Program-made: the position numbers and the translations under genes
Shown: positions 1 through 6,132 of the stretch, piece after piece
Position numbering within the stretch: the first letter of the stretch is position 1
Layout of the letters: each line of letters begins with the position of its first letter
Source: Bordetella parapertussis
GTDB taxonomy: Bacteria; Cyanobacteriota; Cyanobacteriia; PCC-6307; Cyanobiaceae
NCBI GenBank assembly: GCA_943324725.2
Contig: CALPMR020000162.1
Span: forward strand, 1-6,938
Length of the DNA stretch: 6,938 nucleotides
Direction of reading: 5' to 3'
Notes under the pieces: generated by a model
What the model saw: the letters and a program-made list of their open reading frames with translations, nothing else
What the model was told of the DNA's origin: nothing
Databases searched by the model: none

Positions 1-173
1 CCGCCGATGGCGGGCAGTTCGGGCAGATCCCAGGCGCCGGGCAGCCGCAGCAGCAGCCGGCGCAGGCCGGGAGCCAGGCCGCGACCGCGCCCATGGCAGG
101 GCAGGTGCAGCGGCAGGGCGGGGACGCGTTCAGCGAGGGCACGCAGCAGCGGCTCCCCGTCGGCGGGGCCCAT
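1..173 (-). CDS. Orn/Lys/Arg decarboxylase, N-terminal fragment (cut by window start)
   Basis: Reading the minus strand from an ATG at 173 gives 57 uninterrupted codons that run off the left edge. Residues 23-32 read HLPCHGRGRG and residues 45-57 read PGAWDLPELPAIG. This pattern (H-x-P-x-H-x-x-G-x-G followed by a W-D-L-P-E-L-P block) opens the major domain of the PLP-dependent Orn/Lys/Arg decarboxylase family, which makes polyamines or cadaverine from basic amino acids in the cytoplasm. The PLP lysine and active site lie outside the window, so the substrate cannot be told. An oddity is Cys-27 where the family usually has Gly (PGHK-type motif). I see no clear Shine-Dalgarno sequence before the ATG. 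The start codon lies only 36 bases from the likely start of the divergent ABC1 kinase gene. Family identity is fairly sure; the exact start is less so. Confidence 0.82.
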   Translation of the reverse strand, partial: MGPADGEPLLRALAERVPALPLHLPCHGRGRGLAPGLRRLLLRLPGAWDLPELPAIG

Positions 174-209
174 GGCGACTCGAACGAACTTTCTAGAGTC
201 TCGGCAGCG

Positions 210-1955
210 ATGAGACCCGATCTGCCCGTTCCCGAGCCGCCATCCGCCAGCGCCAGCCCTGCTGGCGGTTTCGCCAACCCCGTTGCCGGCGCTGCCAGCC
301 CTCGCGACGAAGCCCCCAGTTACAACCCCCGGGCCGATCTGCGCTGGCTGGCCCTGCGGCCCTGGATCTGGATCGGCCGCCTGGTGGTGGTGTTCTGGTC
401 GTTGGGCAGCCTGGCCCTGAGCCTGGCGGTGCAGGGCAACAGCCGCGATGCGCAGGTGCAACAGCGGCTGGCCCAGCGCATCCTCTCCACCCTGACCCGG
501 CTGGGGCCCTGCTTCATCAAGGTGGGGCAGGCCCTCTCCACCCGCCCGGACCTGGTGCGCAAGGACTGGCTCGATGAGCTCACCCGGCTGCAGGACGACC
601 TGCCCCCCTTCCCCCATGCGATCGCCCTGCAGCTGATCGAAACCGAGCTCGGTGCCCCGGCCGAAAGCCTGTTCGAAACCTTCCCCGACTATCCGGTGGC
701 GGCGGCCAGCCTGGGTCAGGTGTACAAGGCCCGCCTCGACGACGGCCACTGGGTGGCGGTCAAGGTGCAGCGGCCCGAGTTGCCCTACATCCTGCGGCGC
801 GATCTGGTGATCATCCGCAGCCTCGGCATCCTGGCGGCCCCCTTCCTGCCGCTCAACCTCGGCTTCGGCCTCGGCGCGATCATCGACGAGTTCGGCTCCA
901 CCCTGTTCGATGAGATCGACTACCGCAAGGAAGCCGCCAACGCCGAGCGGTTCGCCCGGATGTTCGCCAGCCAGCCGGAAGTGACGGTGCCGAGCGTGGA
1001 GCACAGCCTCAGCGCCAGGCGGGTGCTGACCACCAGCTGGATCGAGGGCGTCAAGATGCAGAGCCGGCGGGAGCTGGAGAGCCATCACCTTGATCCGACA
1101 GCCCTGATCCGCACCGGGGTGATTGCAGGCCTGCAGCAACTGCTGGAGTTCGGCTATTTCCATGCCGATCCCCACCCCGGCAACCTCTTCGCCCTGCCGG
1201 GTAAAACCAAAGGACTGGGCCACGTGGGCTATGTCGATTTCGGCATGATGGATTCGCTCAGTGATGGCGATCGCCTCACCCTCACCGGCGCCGTCGTCCA
1301 TCTGATCAACCGGGACTTTGAGTCTCTGGCCAAGGATTTCATCGCCCTCGGCTTCCTCAATCCCAAGGCCGATCTCGGCCCGATCGTGCCGGCTCTTGAG
1401 GAAGTGCTGGGCGGAGCCCTGGGTGAAAACGTCGGCAACTTCAACTTCAAGGCGATCACCGATCGCTTTTCCGAGTTGATGTACGACTATCCCTTCCGCG
1501 TTCCCGCCCGCTTTGCCCTGATCATCCGGGCCGTGGTCAGCCAGGAGGGTCTGGCGATGCGCCTTGACCCCGACTTCCGCATCATTCGCGTCGCCTATCC
1601 CTACGTGGCGCGGCGGCTGCTGGCGGGAGATACGGCTGAGATGCGCGAAAAGCTGCTGGAGGTGATCTTCGATCGCCAGGGGCGGCTGCGGGTGGAACGG
1701 CTCGAAAATCTGCTGGCGGTGGTGGAGAACGATGGCCCCGCCACCGACCTGCTGCCGGTGGCCCGCGATGGCCTGCGATTGCTGTTCGGCCCCGAGGGCG
1801 GGGGCCTGCGCCAGCGCATGCTGCTGGCCCTCGTCGCGGACGACCGCCTCAACACCGCCGATCTGCGAGCCCTGTTCAAGCTGATGGGCAGCCGGTTTTC
1901 GGCCCGCAGACTCGCCAGTGACATGCTCTCCCGCCTCAATCCCCTGGCGGCCTGA
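210..1955 (+). CDS. ABC1/UbiB-family atypical protein kinase-like protein
   Basis: This 581-residue protein is an ABC1 (AarF/UbiB/COQ8) family member. Motifs, numbered from the ATG at 210, are the family-specific KxGQ signature (KVGQ, 104-107), the alanine-rich nucleotide loop AAASLGQVYKA (164-174), the lysine in VAVKVQRP (K185), an EIDYRKE block (235-241), the catalytic loop FHADPHPGN (317-325, with D320 and N325) and metal-binding DFG (343-345). These proteins bind ATP and, in bacteria, mitochondria and plastids, support prenylquinone synthesis or stability; in cyanobacteria a role in plastoquinone or photosynthetic stress is the likely inference. The Pro/Ala/Ser-rich first ~35 residues look unstructured. 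The frame is open up to an ATG at 93, but that start would overlap the divergent decarboxylase in antisense, so 210 is preferred. The C-terminal ~100 residues after the kinase core are less recognisable. Two membrane-protein genes follow on the same strand. Confidence 0.93.
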   Translation: MRPDLPVPEPPSASASPAGGFANPVAGAASPRDEAPSYNPRADLRWLALRPWIWIGRLVVVFWSLGSLALSLAVQGNSRDAQVQQRLAQRILSTLTRLGPCFIKVGQALSTRPDLVRKDWLDELTRLQDDLPPFPHAIALQLIETELGAPAESLFETFPDYPVAAASLGQVYKARLDDGHWVAVKVQRPELPYILRRDLVIIRSLGILAAPFLPLNLGFGLGAIIDEFGSTLFDEIDYRKEAANAERFARMFASQPEVTVPSVEHSLSARRVLTTSWIEGVKMQSRRELESHHLDPTALIRTGVIAGLQQLLEFGYFHADPHPGNLFALPGKTKGLGHVGYVDFGMMDSLSDGDRLTLTGAVVHLINRDFESLAKDFIALGFLNPKADLGPIVPALEEVLGGALGENVGNFNFKAITDRFSELMYDYPFRVPARFALIIRAVVSQEGLAMRLDPDFRIIRVAYPYVARRLLAGDTAEMREKLLEVIFDRQGRLRVERLENLLAVVENDGPATDLLPVARDGLRLLFGPEGGGLRQRMLLALVADDRLNTADLRALFKLMGSRFSARRLASDMLSRLNPLAA

Positions 1956-2018
1956 AACCGGGCGCCGATCGGCCTCGGCTCGCCCCGATTAACGTCGCAC
2001 TCCGCCCGCATCTCCACC

Positions 2019-2486
2019 GTGACCGTTCCGCCCATCGACCTGCAGGAAGCCGTCCTCGACCAGGCCAGCGGCTTCTTCGGCGATCTCGATGGGGCTGAGA
2101 TCCTGCTCGAATACGCGCCTTACAGCAATCCGCCCTATGTGCTGGCCGGCATCGGCCTGGCGATGGCGGTGCTGTGCGGACTCACCTTCTCGAAGCTGGT
2201 GCAGAACCGCCTTGATGGCTGGAAATTGGACCGCCTCAGCCTGCTGCCCCTCGGCAACACCGAAACGATCCTGCCCTGGATCGGCACCGTGATCGGCGTG
2301 ACCCTGTTCATCGGCGGCAGCCTGCAGGTGTTCGGATTCAGCAGTGGCGCCGCCCTGCTGGTGGCCTTCCTGCTCTCCGTCGCCACGGCCGGGGCCCTTT
2401 GGGTGCAACTGGAGCGGCTGATGACCCAGGTGCAGGAGGGCACCTTCAAGGCCGTCGACTTCGACAATTTCGACCAGTTCTTCTGA
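2019..2486 (+). CDS. Three-helix membrane protein, function unknown
   Basis: A 155-residue protein starting at GTG 2019, 63 bases after the ABC1 kinase stop. No ATG or other usual start in frame lies nearby upstream, and the next ATG would remove the N-terminus. The N-terminal ~38 residues are acidic and polar, followed by three hydrophobic stretches at about 39-59, 84-104 and 107-128, with the short loop LVQNRLDGWKLDRLSLLPLGN between the first two. The C-terminus is soluble and ends in an acidic/aromatic tail, FDNFDQFF. Hydrophobicity, codon-like composition and the lack of low-complexity sequence argue that it is a real gene. It resembles conserved hypothetical membrane proteins that I associate with picocyanobacteria, but I cannot name a family. 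It may be co-transcribed with the flanking genes; I saw no convincing promoter in the 63-base gap. Confidence 0.8.
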   Translation: MTVPPIDLQEAVLDQASGFFGDLDGAEILLEYAPYSNPPYVLAGIGLAMAVLCGLTFSKLVQNRLDGWKLDRLSLLPLGNTETILPWIGTVIGVTLFIGGSLQVFGFSSGAALLVAFLLSVATAGALWVQLERLMTQVQEGTFKAVDFDNFDQFF

Positions 2487-2547
2487 AGTCCCTGACGTCG
2501 CAGTCTTCCACTCCACCTCGGCAGCCACGCCAGGACACGGCCTCACC

Positions 2548-3228
2548 ATGATCGACAACCCCTTTCGTCCTGCCCCTGGCCCCGCCGATCTGCTGCGCGA
2601 ACGCCTGACCCACGGCAGTGGCCGGTTGATGGTGATCGCCGCCACCACCAGCGTCTGGGTGGTGGATCTACTGCTGGTCAGCCATCTCAAGCATCGCCGC
2701 CTGATCGCTCCAGCGACCAACAACTTGCTGCATTCGGTCGATGCGATCACCACCCTGGCCTTCATCGCCGTCACGATCGGGCTGACGATCAGCCTGTTCC
2801 GCGGTCACAAGCGGGGATTGTTCCGCTGGGCCCTGGCCTACCTGCTGTTCTCGATGGTTCAGGTGATCACCAATGTGCTCTCGATGGTGGCCAGCGCCGG
2901 CTTCGAACACATCGGTGGCCTGGCGGGGTTATGGGATGTGGCCGCTGTCTATATGGAAAGTGTGCTGGTGTTCATGTTCGTCTATGTCTTTCTCGATGTC
3001 AGCACACCCGGCGGAGCCTTCGTCTGGCCGAGTCGTGAGGGGCAGGATCCACCCGAGCCCCACATCATCGATTACCTGTTCATCTCCCTCAACGTCAATT
3101 CCACCTACGGCCCCACCTCCGAAGCGGTGATGTCGCGCCGGGCCAAGCTGGTGATGTCCCTGCAGGTTCTGCTGGCCATCGTGATGTTGACCGTGCTCAT
3201 CTCCCGCACCGTCAGCGCCTCCAGCTGA
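2548..3228 (+). CDS. Ion-channel-like membrane protein with degenerate selectivity filter
   Basis: A 226-residue integral membrane protein starting at ATG 2548, 61 bases after the previous gene. Hydrophobic segments lie at about 27-46, 65-84, 92-116, 130-150 and 200-220. The C-terminal part has the order of a two-helix potassium-channel pore (Ion_trans_2 type): an amphipathic segment DYLFISLNVN (175-184), a filter-like turn STYGPTSE (185-192), a short basic linker SRRAK and a final helix LVMSLQVLLAIVMLTVLISR. In true channels the turn reads TxxGYGD; here the G-Y-G is absent and only one Gly remains, so potassium selectivity is doubtful. A relation to DUF1345-like membrane proteins, which have a similar C-terminal layout, is an alternative. 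The role is unknown: it could be a non-selective or inactive channel relative. It converges on the exported binding-protein/Cache gene with 36 bases between stops. Confidence 0.78.
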   Translation: MIDNPFRPAPGPADLLRERLTHGSGRLMVIAATTSVWVVDLLLVSHLKHRRLIAPATNNLLHSVDAITTLAFIAVTIGLTISLFRGHKRGLFRWALAYLLFSMVQVITNVLSMVASAGFEHIGGLAGLWDVAAVYMESVLVFMFVYVFLDVSTPGGAFVWPSREGQDPPEPHIIDYLFISLNVNSTYGPTSEAVMSRRAKLVMSLQVLLAIVMLTVLISRTVSASS

Positions 3229-3264
3229 TCAGGGACTGCAGATGGTGTCGGGCCGGGCAAGGCC

Positions 3265-5196
3265 TCAACGCCCCGGCTTCGGCGCCTGCGGCTCTCCAAC
3301 CCCCGCCCCCACCACCCGCGTCTCCCCCGGGGGCGGTGTCACCCGGGTGACATAGGAGATCTTGCGGCTGGGTTGACCGGTGCGAGGATCGGGCCAGAGA
3401 GCGGCCGTCCAGCCCGAGCCATTGCGCAGGGCCAGCAACAGCTCATCACGGATCACCTCCTTGCCCTCCGCATCCTGCAGGCCGATCAGATTGCGGCCCT
3501 CCAGGGCCGGGAAGAACGGGTTGACCAGCTCCACCCCATTGGCATCGAGCACAAAGACATAGACATCCCGGAAGACAAAACGCCCCTGGCGATCGCGCAG
3601 GGCCGGGAAAGCCGCCCGCCCACGGCGGCTGATCAAGGCAGCGGCATCCTTCACCTGCTCGACCACAAAGGCGTTTTCAATCGGACTGTCGAGCAGCGAG
3701 CGCCCGACCAGCAGGCGACGCCCCGTGGGCGTGCGTGCCAGCTCCACATAGGTGGAGCGCCAGTGAGAAGCGCCGCCGGCGGACTTGGCGAGACGGTCAT
3801 GCAGCCAGCCCCGGCCGGCGGCCGAGTCGGCGATCTCCAGCAGGCGCTGGCGGTTGGGCAGCGCCGCGGCACCGGCCTGAGTGGCGTCCAGGGGCAGGAC
3901 GAGGGGTTCACCGCTTCCATCGAGCACGAACAGGCTGCCGGCGCCTCCGTCAGCGGCGCCGGCCGGCCCGTGCAGCTGGGCCAGGGCCGCCTCACCGCGC
4001 TGGTCGATCGCGGCGACAGCCGCCTGCACCAGAGCCACGTTCTGGCGGGTGACGGGATAGGCGTAGGCCCGGATGCCATTGGCCAGGTCGGGCACACCAC
4101 CCCAACAGGCGGCCAGACCCGCCTGCAGATCGATGCTGGGCACCCCGTTCAGTGGCCGGGCCACCACCAGGCTGACGCCAGTGTTGAGCAGCGGTTCAGG
4201 CCGCTGGCCCTGGCGCAACCAGGCGGCGGCGGCAGCGACACCGGCCTCCCCCATGCGGCCGGGAAACTGCTGGGCGGTGGCGCTCAGATAGCCATCGGCG
4301 ACGGCCCGCACCCCGAGACAGCTGCCATCAACGGTGACCACCGGAATGCGGGCCGTCAGACCGGCGGCGGCCAGGGCCGTGGCCGCTCCAGCGGCGGCGG
4401 GTTCATTGGCCGCAAACACCAGATCGACCGCGTTGCTGGCCAGACAGCGCTCCATGGCGGCCTTGGCACTGACGCGATCGCCACCGGTTTCCAGCCGGCA
4501 GACCACGCCAGCCGGCGAACCGCCGCCGGTGGCGGCCCCGGTCAGAGCGAAGCCGGCCAGAAAACCCTGGCGACGCTGGGCACCGACGGCACTGACGGCC
4601 GGCAGATCCAGCAGGGCCAGCCGTGGCGGCCGGCTGGGATGGCCCGCCTCCCAGAGAGCTCGCCCGTAGCGGCCGGCCAGGGCACCGGCCTCAAGGTTGT
4701 CGGTGCCGATCACCGCATCGACGGCGGTGGGCGGCTCCGTGGCCCCATCCAGCGCGATCACCAGCACCCCCCGGGCCCGGGCCCGGGCGATGGCCGGCAC
4801 GAGTGCCCGGCTGTCGGCCGGCGTGATCAGAATCGCCCTCACCCCCGAGGCCACCAGCTTCTCAAGGGCGGCAATCTGGCCGGCGACGCTGTCCTGGGCC
4901 TGATCGCCACCACTGATCAGACGCACGTCCAGCCCCCGGGCCGCCTGCTCGGCGCCCTGACGCACGGCCGCGAAATAGGGATTGGTCTGCTCGCTGCGGC
5001 TGATCAGGGCGATCACGGGCTGGGCCTGATCGGCTGGCACGGCCCGGGCTGCCGATGGGGCCAGGCCAGCCGCGATGGCCAGCAGGACCAGGGTGGCCAG
5101 GCGGCCATGGCGGCGAAGGGGCACGATCACGGTGCAGGCTTGGGGCCACGATGGCAGCACCCGGCTGATCGGATGAGGGCGGACCAAGGGCTTCAC
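3265..5196 (-). CDS. Exported sugar-type periplasmic binding protein fused to two Cache-like modules
   Basis: A 643-residue protein. Residues 25-52 form a typical Sec signal peptide: basic PLRRHGR, hydrophobic LATLVLLAIAAGLAP and a cleavage site after SAARA. No lipobox cysteine is seen. Residues ~58-360 match the ribose/LacI-type periplasmic binding fold (Peripla_BP_4): IALISRSEQTNPYF, then LITPADSRALVPAIARA, VLVIALD and IPVVTVDG. Residues ~384-505 and ~507-634 are two related Cache-like modules. The second is clear (DVYVFVLDANGVELVNPFFP, GSGWTA, KISYVTRV, VVGAGVG); the first is weaker. No transmembrane helix follows the signal peptide and there is no kinase, GGDEF or chemotaxis domain, so it is probably a free periplasmic ligand binder. 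GTG 5196 overlaps the upstream stop as GTGA. GTG 5130 or 5124 would give a more standard signal peptide without the 22-24 extra residues. No ABC permease or ATPase gene is nearby. Confidence 0.88.
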   Translation of the reverse strand: MKPLVRPHPISRVLPSWPQACTVIVPLRRHGRLATLVLLAIAAGLAPSAARAVPADQAQPVIALISRSEQTNPYFAAVRQGAEQAARGLDVRLISGGDQAQDSVAGQIAALEKLVASGVRAILITPADSRALVPAIARARARGVLVIALDGATEPPTAVDAVIGTDNLEAGALAGRYGRALWEAGHPSRPPRLALLDLPAVSAVGAQRRQGFLAGFALTGAATGGGSPAGVVCRLETGGDRVSAKAAMERCLASNAVDLVFAANEPAAAGAATALAAAGLTARIPVVTVDGSCLGVRAVADGYLSATAQQFPGRMGEAGVAAAAAWLRQGQRPEPLLNTGVSLVVARPLNGVPSIDLQAGLAACWGGVPDLANGIRAYAYPVTRQNVALVQAAVAAIDQRGEAALAQLHGPAGAADGGAGSLFVLDGSGEPLVLPLDATQAGAAALPNRQRLLEIADSAAGRGWLHDRLAKSAGGASHWRSTYVELARTPTGRRLLVGRSLLDSPIENAFVVEQVKDAAALISRRGRAAFPALRDRQGRFVFRDVYVFVLDANGVELVNPFFPALEGRNLIGLQDAEGKEVIRDELLLALRNGSGWTAALWPDPRTGQPSRKISYVTRVTPPPGETRVVGAGVGEPQAPKPGR

Positions 5197-5393
5197 AGGG
5201 AGGGGGTGACGAGCGATTCGAGGCGATCGGCCAGGGCCAGGGTCTGGTCCATCTCCTGCCAGAGCAGCTCGCGGCGACTGCCGTGGACCGCGTAGGAGCG
5301 GTGATGGAGATCCCGTGCCAGATAGCGCAGGGCGTCCCGGATGCGCCGCCAGTCTTCAGGCTCAAGGCTGATGTCCGGAGCAGGATCGGGCAC
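5193..5393 (-). CDS. Small hypothetical protein coupled to the binding-protein/Cache gene
   Basis: From a GTG at 5393 the minus strand encodes 66 residues, beginning VPDPAPDISLEPEDWRRIRD and ending ADRLESLVTPSL. The composition (acidic/basic helices, EDWRRIRDALRYLARDL, ELLWQEMDQTLALADRLESL) looks like a real, mostly helical soluble protein with no signal peptide or membrane segment. The same frame stays open upstream to 5720, but that part lies antisense to the hli gene and has shadow-like composition, so I place the start at GTG 5393, with moderate certainty. Its TGA overlaps the GTG start of the next gene (GTGA), which suggests translational coupling and a shared transcript with the exported protein. 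I do not recognise a family. Confidence 0.6.
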   Translation of the reverse strand: MPDPAPDISLEPEDWRRIRDALRYLARDLHHRSYAVHGSRRELLWQEMDQTLALADRLESLVTPSL

Positions 5394-5428
5394 GGAACCG
5401 GGCGGCAGCAAAGGCCATTGTCGGCGAC

Positions 5429-5450
5429 CAGGCCATAGGCTGCCGGCCTG
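5429..5450. repeat. Inverted repeat between divergent hli and small hypothetical gene
   Basis: CAGGCC at 5429-5434 is exactly complementary to GGCCTG at 5445-5450, with a 10-base spacer. It lies in the 69-base gap between the divergent start codons, ending 12 bases before the hli ATG. It could be a small leader hairpin covering the ribosome site or a dyad operator. In GC-rich DNA a 6-base arm can occur by chance, so this is only suggestive. Confidence 0.3.
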
Positions 5451-5462
5451 AACGCAGCTGCC

Positions 5463-5678
5463 ATGGACAGGGATCAATTTCGCTACGAGCCCCTGGAAAA
5501 GTTCGGCGAAGGGCTGACCACCTCCCGGCCCTGGAACACCAAAGCGCTGTCGGCGGTGGAACGGCTGAATGGCCGGGTCGCCATGCTGGGTTTTGTGGCG
5601 GCGATCCTGGGGGAAGCGCTCACCGGAGAGGGGATGGTGGGTCAGCTGGGCCTGTGGCTGCGCTGGTATCTGGGCTGA
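5463..5678 (+). CDS. hli: High-light-inducible protein (one-helix chlorophyll-binding family)
   Basis: A 71-residue protein starting at ATG 5463. Residues 33-44 read ERLNGRVAMLGF, the generic chlorophyll-binding motif (E33, N36 and R38 as pigment ligands or partners) of the LHC/ELIP/Hli family, within a membrane helix at about 31-52. Hli proteins (also called SCPs) sit in thylakoid membranes, bind chlorophyll and carotenoid, associate with photosystem II assembly intermediates and chlorophyll synthase, and dissipate energy under high light and nutrient stress. A second hydrophobic stretch, VGQLGLWLRWYLG, closes the protein, which is usual for cyanobacterial forms. The N-terminal ~28 residues are polar and stroma-side by family analogy. 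It is divergent from the 66-residue hypothetical gene, with 69 bases between start codons. I saw no recognisable HLR1-type (RpaB) site there. Which Hli paralogue it is cannot be told. Confidence 0.93.
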   Translation: MDRDQFRYEPLEKFGEGLTTSRPWNTKALSAVERLNGRVAMLGFVAAILGEALTGEGMVGQLGLWLRWYLG

Positions 5679-5749
5679 GCAGGCCGCTAGCGTCGATTGC
5701 TTGACTTGATTCCGTCCCAAGCGCTCACCTCTCCCAGGTCCACCACCCC

Positions 5750-5908
5750 ATGGCTGACTTTCGCTCCAACCACTTTGTGATCGCCCAGACCGAAGATGGC
5801 TGGATCCTGCAATCGCGGGTCGTAAAAGATGTGCAAGGAGATCTGTTGCTCAGCCACCACGAACTCGAGGAGCTGATTGAGCTGCTCTCCGAGGCCGTCA
5901 AGGTCTGA
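5750..5908 (+). CDS. Small hypothetical protein, 52 residues
   Basis: An ATG at 5750 opens a 52-codon frame ending in TGA at 5906-5908. The product begins MADFRSNHFVIAQTEDGW, continues ILQSRVVKDVQGDLLLS and ends in an acidic amphipathic helix HHELEELIELLSEAVKV. The layout suggests a short beta hairpin followed by a helix, cytoplasmic, with no signal peptide or membrane segment. Balanced composition and the absence of Gly/Arg/Pro-rich shadow character support a real gene despite its size. It lies 71 bases downstream of hli on the same strand; a TTGACT at 5701-5706 could be a -35 element, but no good -10 follows. Function is unknown; it resembles small conserved cyanobacterial hypotheticals but I cannot assign a family. 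Confidence 0.65.
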   Translation: MADFRSNHFVIAQTEDGWILQSRVVKDVQGDLLLSHHELEELIELLSEAVKV

Positions 5909-6010
5909 AAACCCGCCGGATCAAGACCATTGCTATCGCTGGCGGCCGGAGGCGGAGCCAGAGCGCCAGGGCCTGAAGGTCGCCGCGCTGGTGGTTCATC
6001 GCCTCGGGGG

Positions 6011-6132
6011 ATGGGCTCAGCCCACTGCCGCTCTGGCAACGATTTCACCCCTATCTGATCGAACTGATCCTGCTGCAGGTTGCCGTCACCCTGGAGCGGG
6101 AGCTGATCGAGCCCTGGTTCCTGCCGAGCTGG
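6011..6132 (+). other. Displaced N-terminal coding segment of the downstream membrane protein (apparent -1 frameshift)
   Basis: The frame of the 6133 gene stays open upstream to a stop at 5974-5976 and reads convincing protein (LPLWQRFHPYLIELILLQ, then VAVTLERELIEPWFLPSW), yet it holds no ATG, GTG or TTG. An ATG at 6011, preceded by GGGGG, is in the neighbouring frame and reads only 15 codons to TGA at 6056-6058. Adding a single C to the CCC run at 6021-6023 would join the two as MGSAPLPLWQRFHPY and give a product of about 232 residues. This fits a one-base deletion or a sequencing error; a non-standard start (for example CTG 6025) is the alternative. Confidence 0.55.

Noticed and set aside
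93..209. Upstream extension of the ABC1 kinase to ATG 93
   Set aside because: The extra 39 residues overlap the conserved decarboxylase N-terminus in antisense and look unlike ABC1 proteins.
1989..2774. A 261-codon minus-strand open frame antisense to the 155-residue membrane protein
   Set aside because: Gly/Gln/His-rich shadow; the + strand encodes clear membrane helices.
3252..3277. GCCGGG/CCCGGC stem between convergent genes as a terminator
   Set aside because: The 14-base loop, lack of a T-run and overlap with the Cache-fusion C-terminus make it no better than chance in GC-rich DNA.
3373..5295. A 640-codon open frame on the + strand, antisense to the whole binding-protein/Cache gene
   Set aside because: Its product is rich in Gly, Gln, His, Arg and Pro with no domain or hydrophobic pattern, as expected for the complement of a GC-rich coding frame. 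The minus-strand protein has a signal peptide and two recognisable domain types.
5701..5729. TTGACT as a promoter for the 52-residue gene
   Set aside because: No TATAAT-like -10 is found at the right spacing (CTCACC instead).
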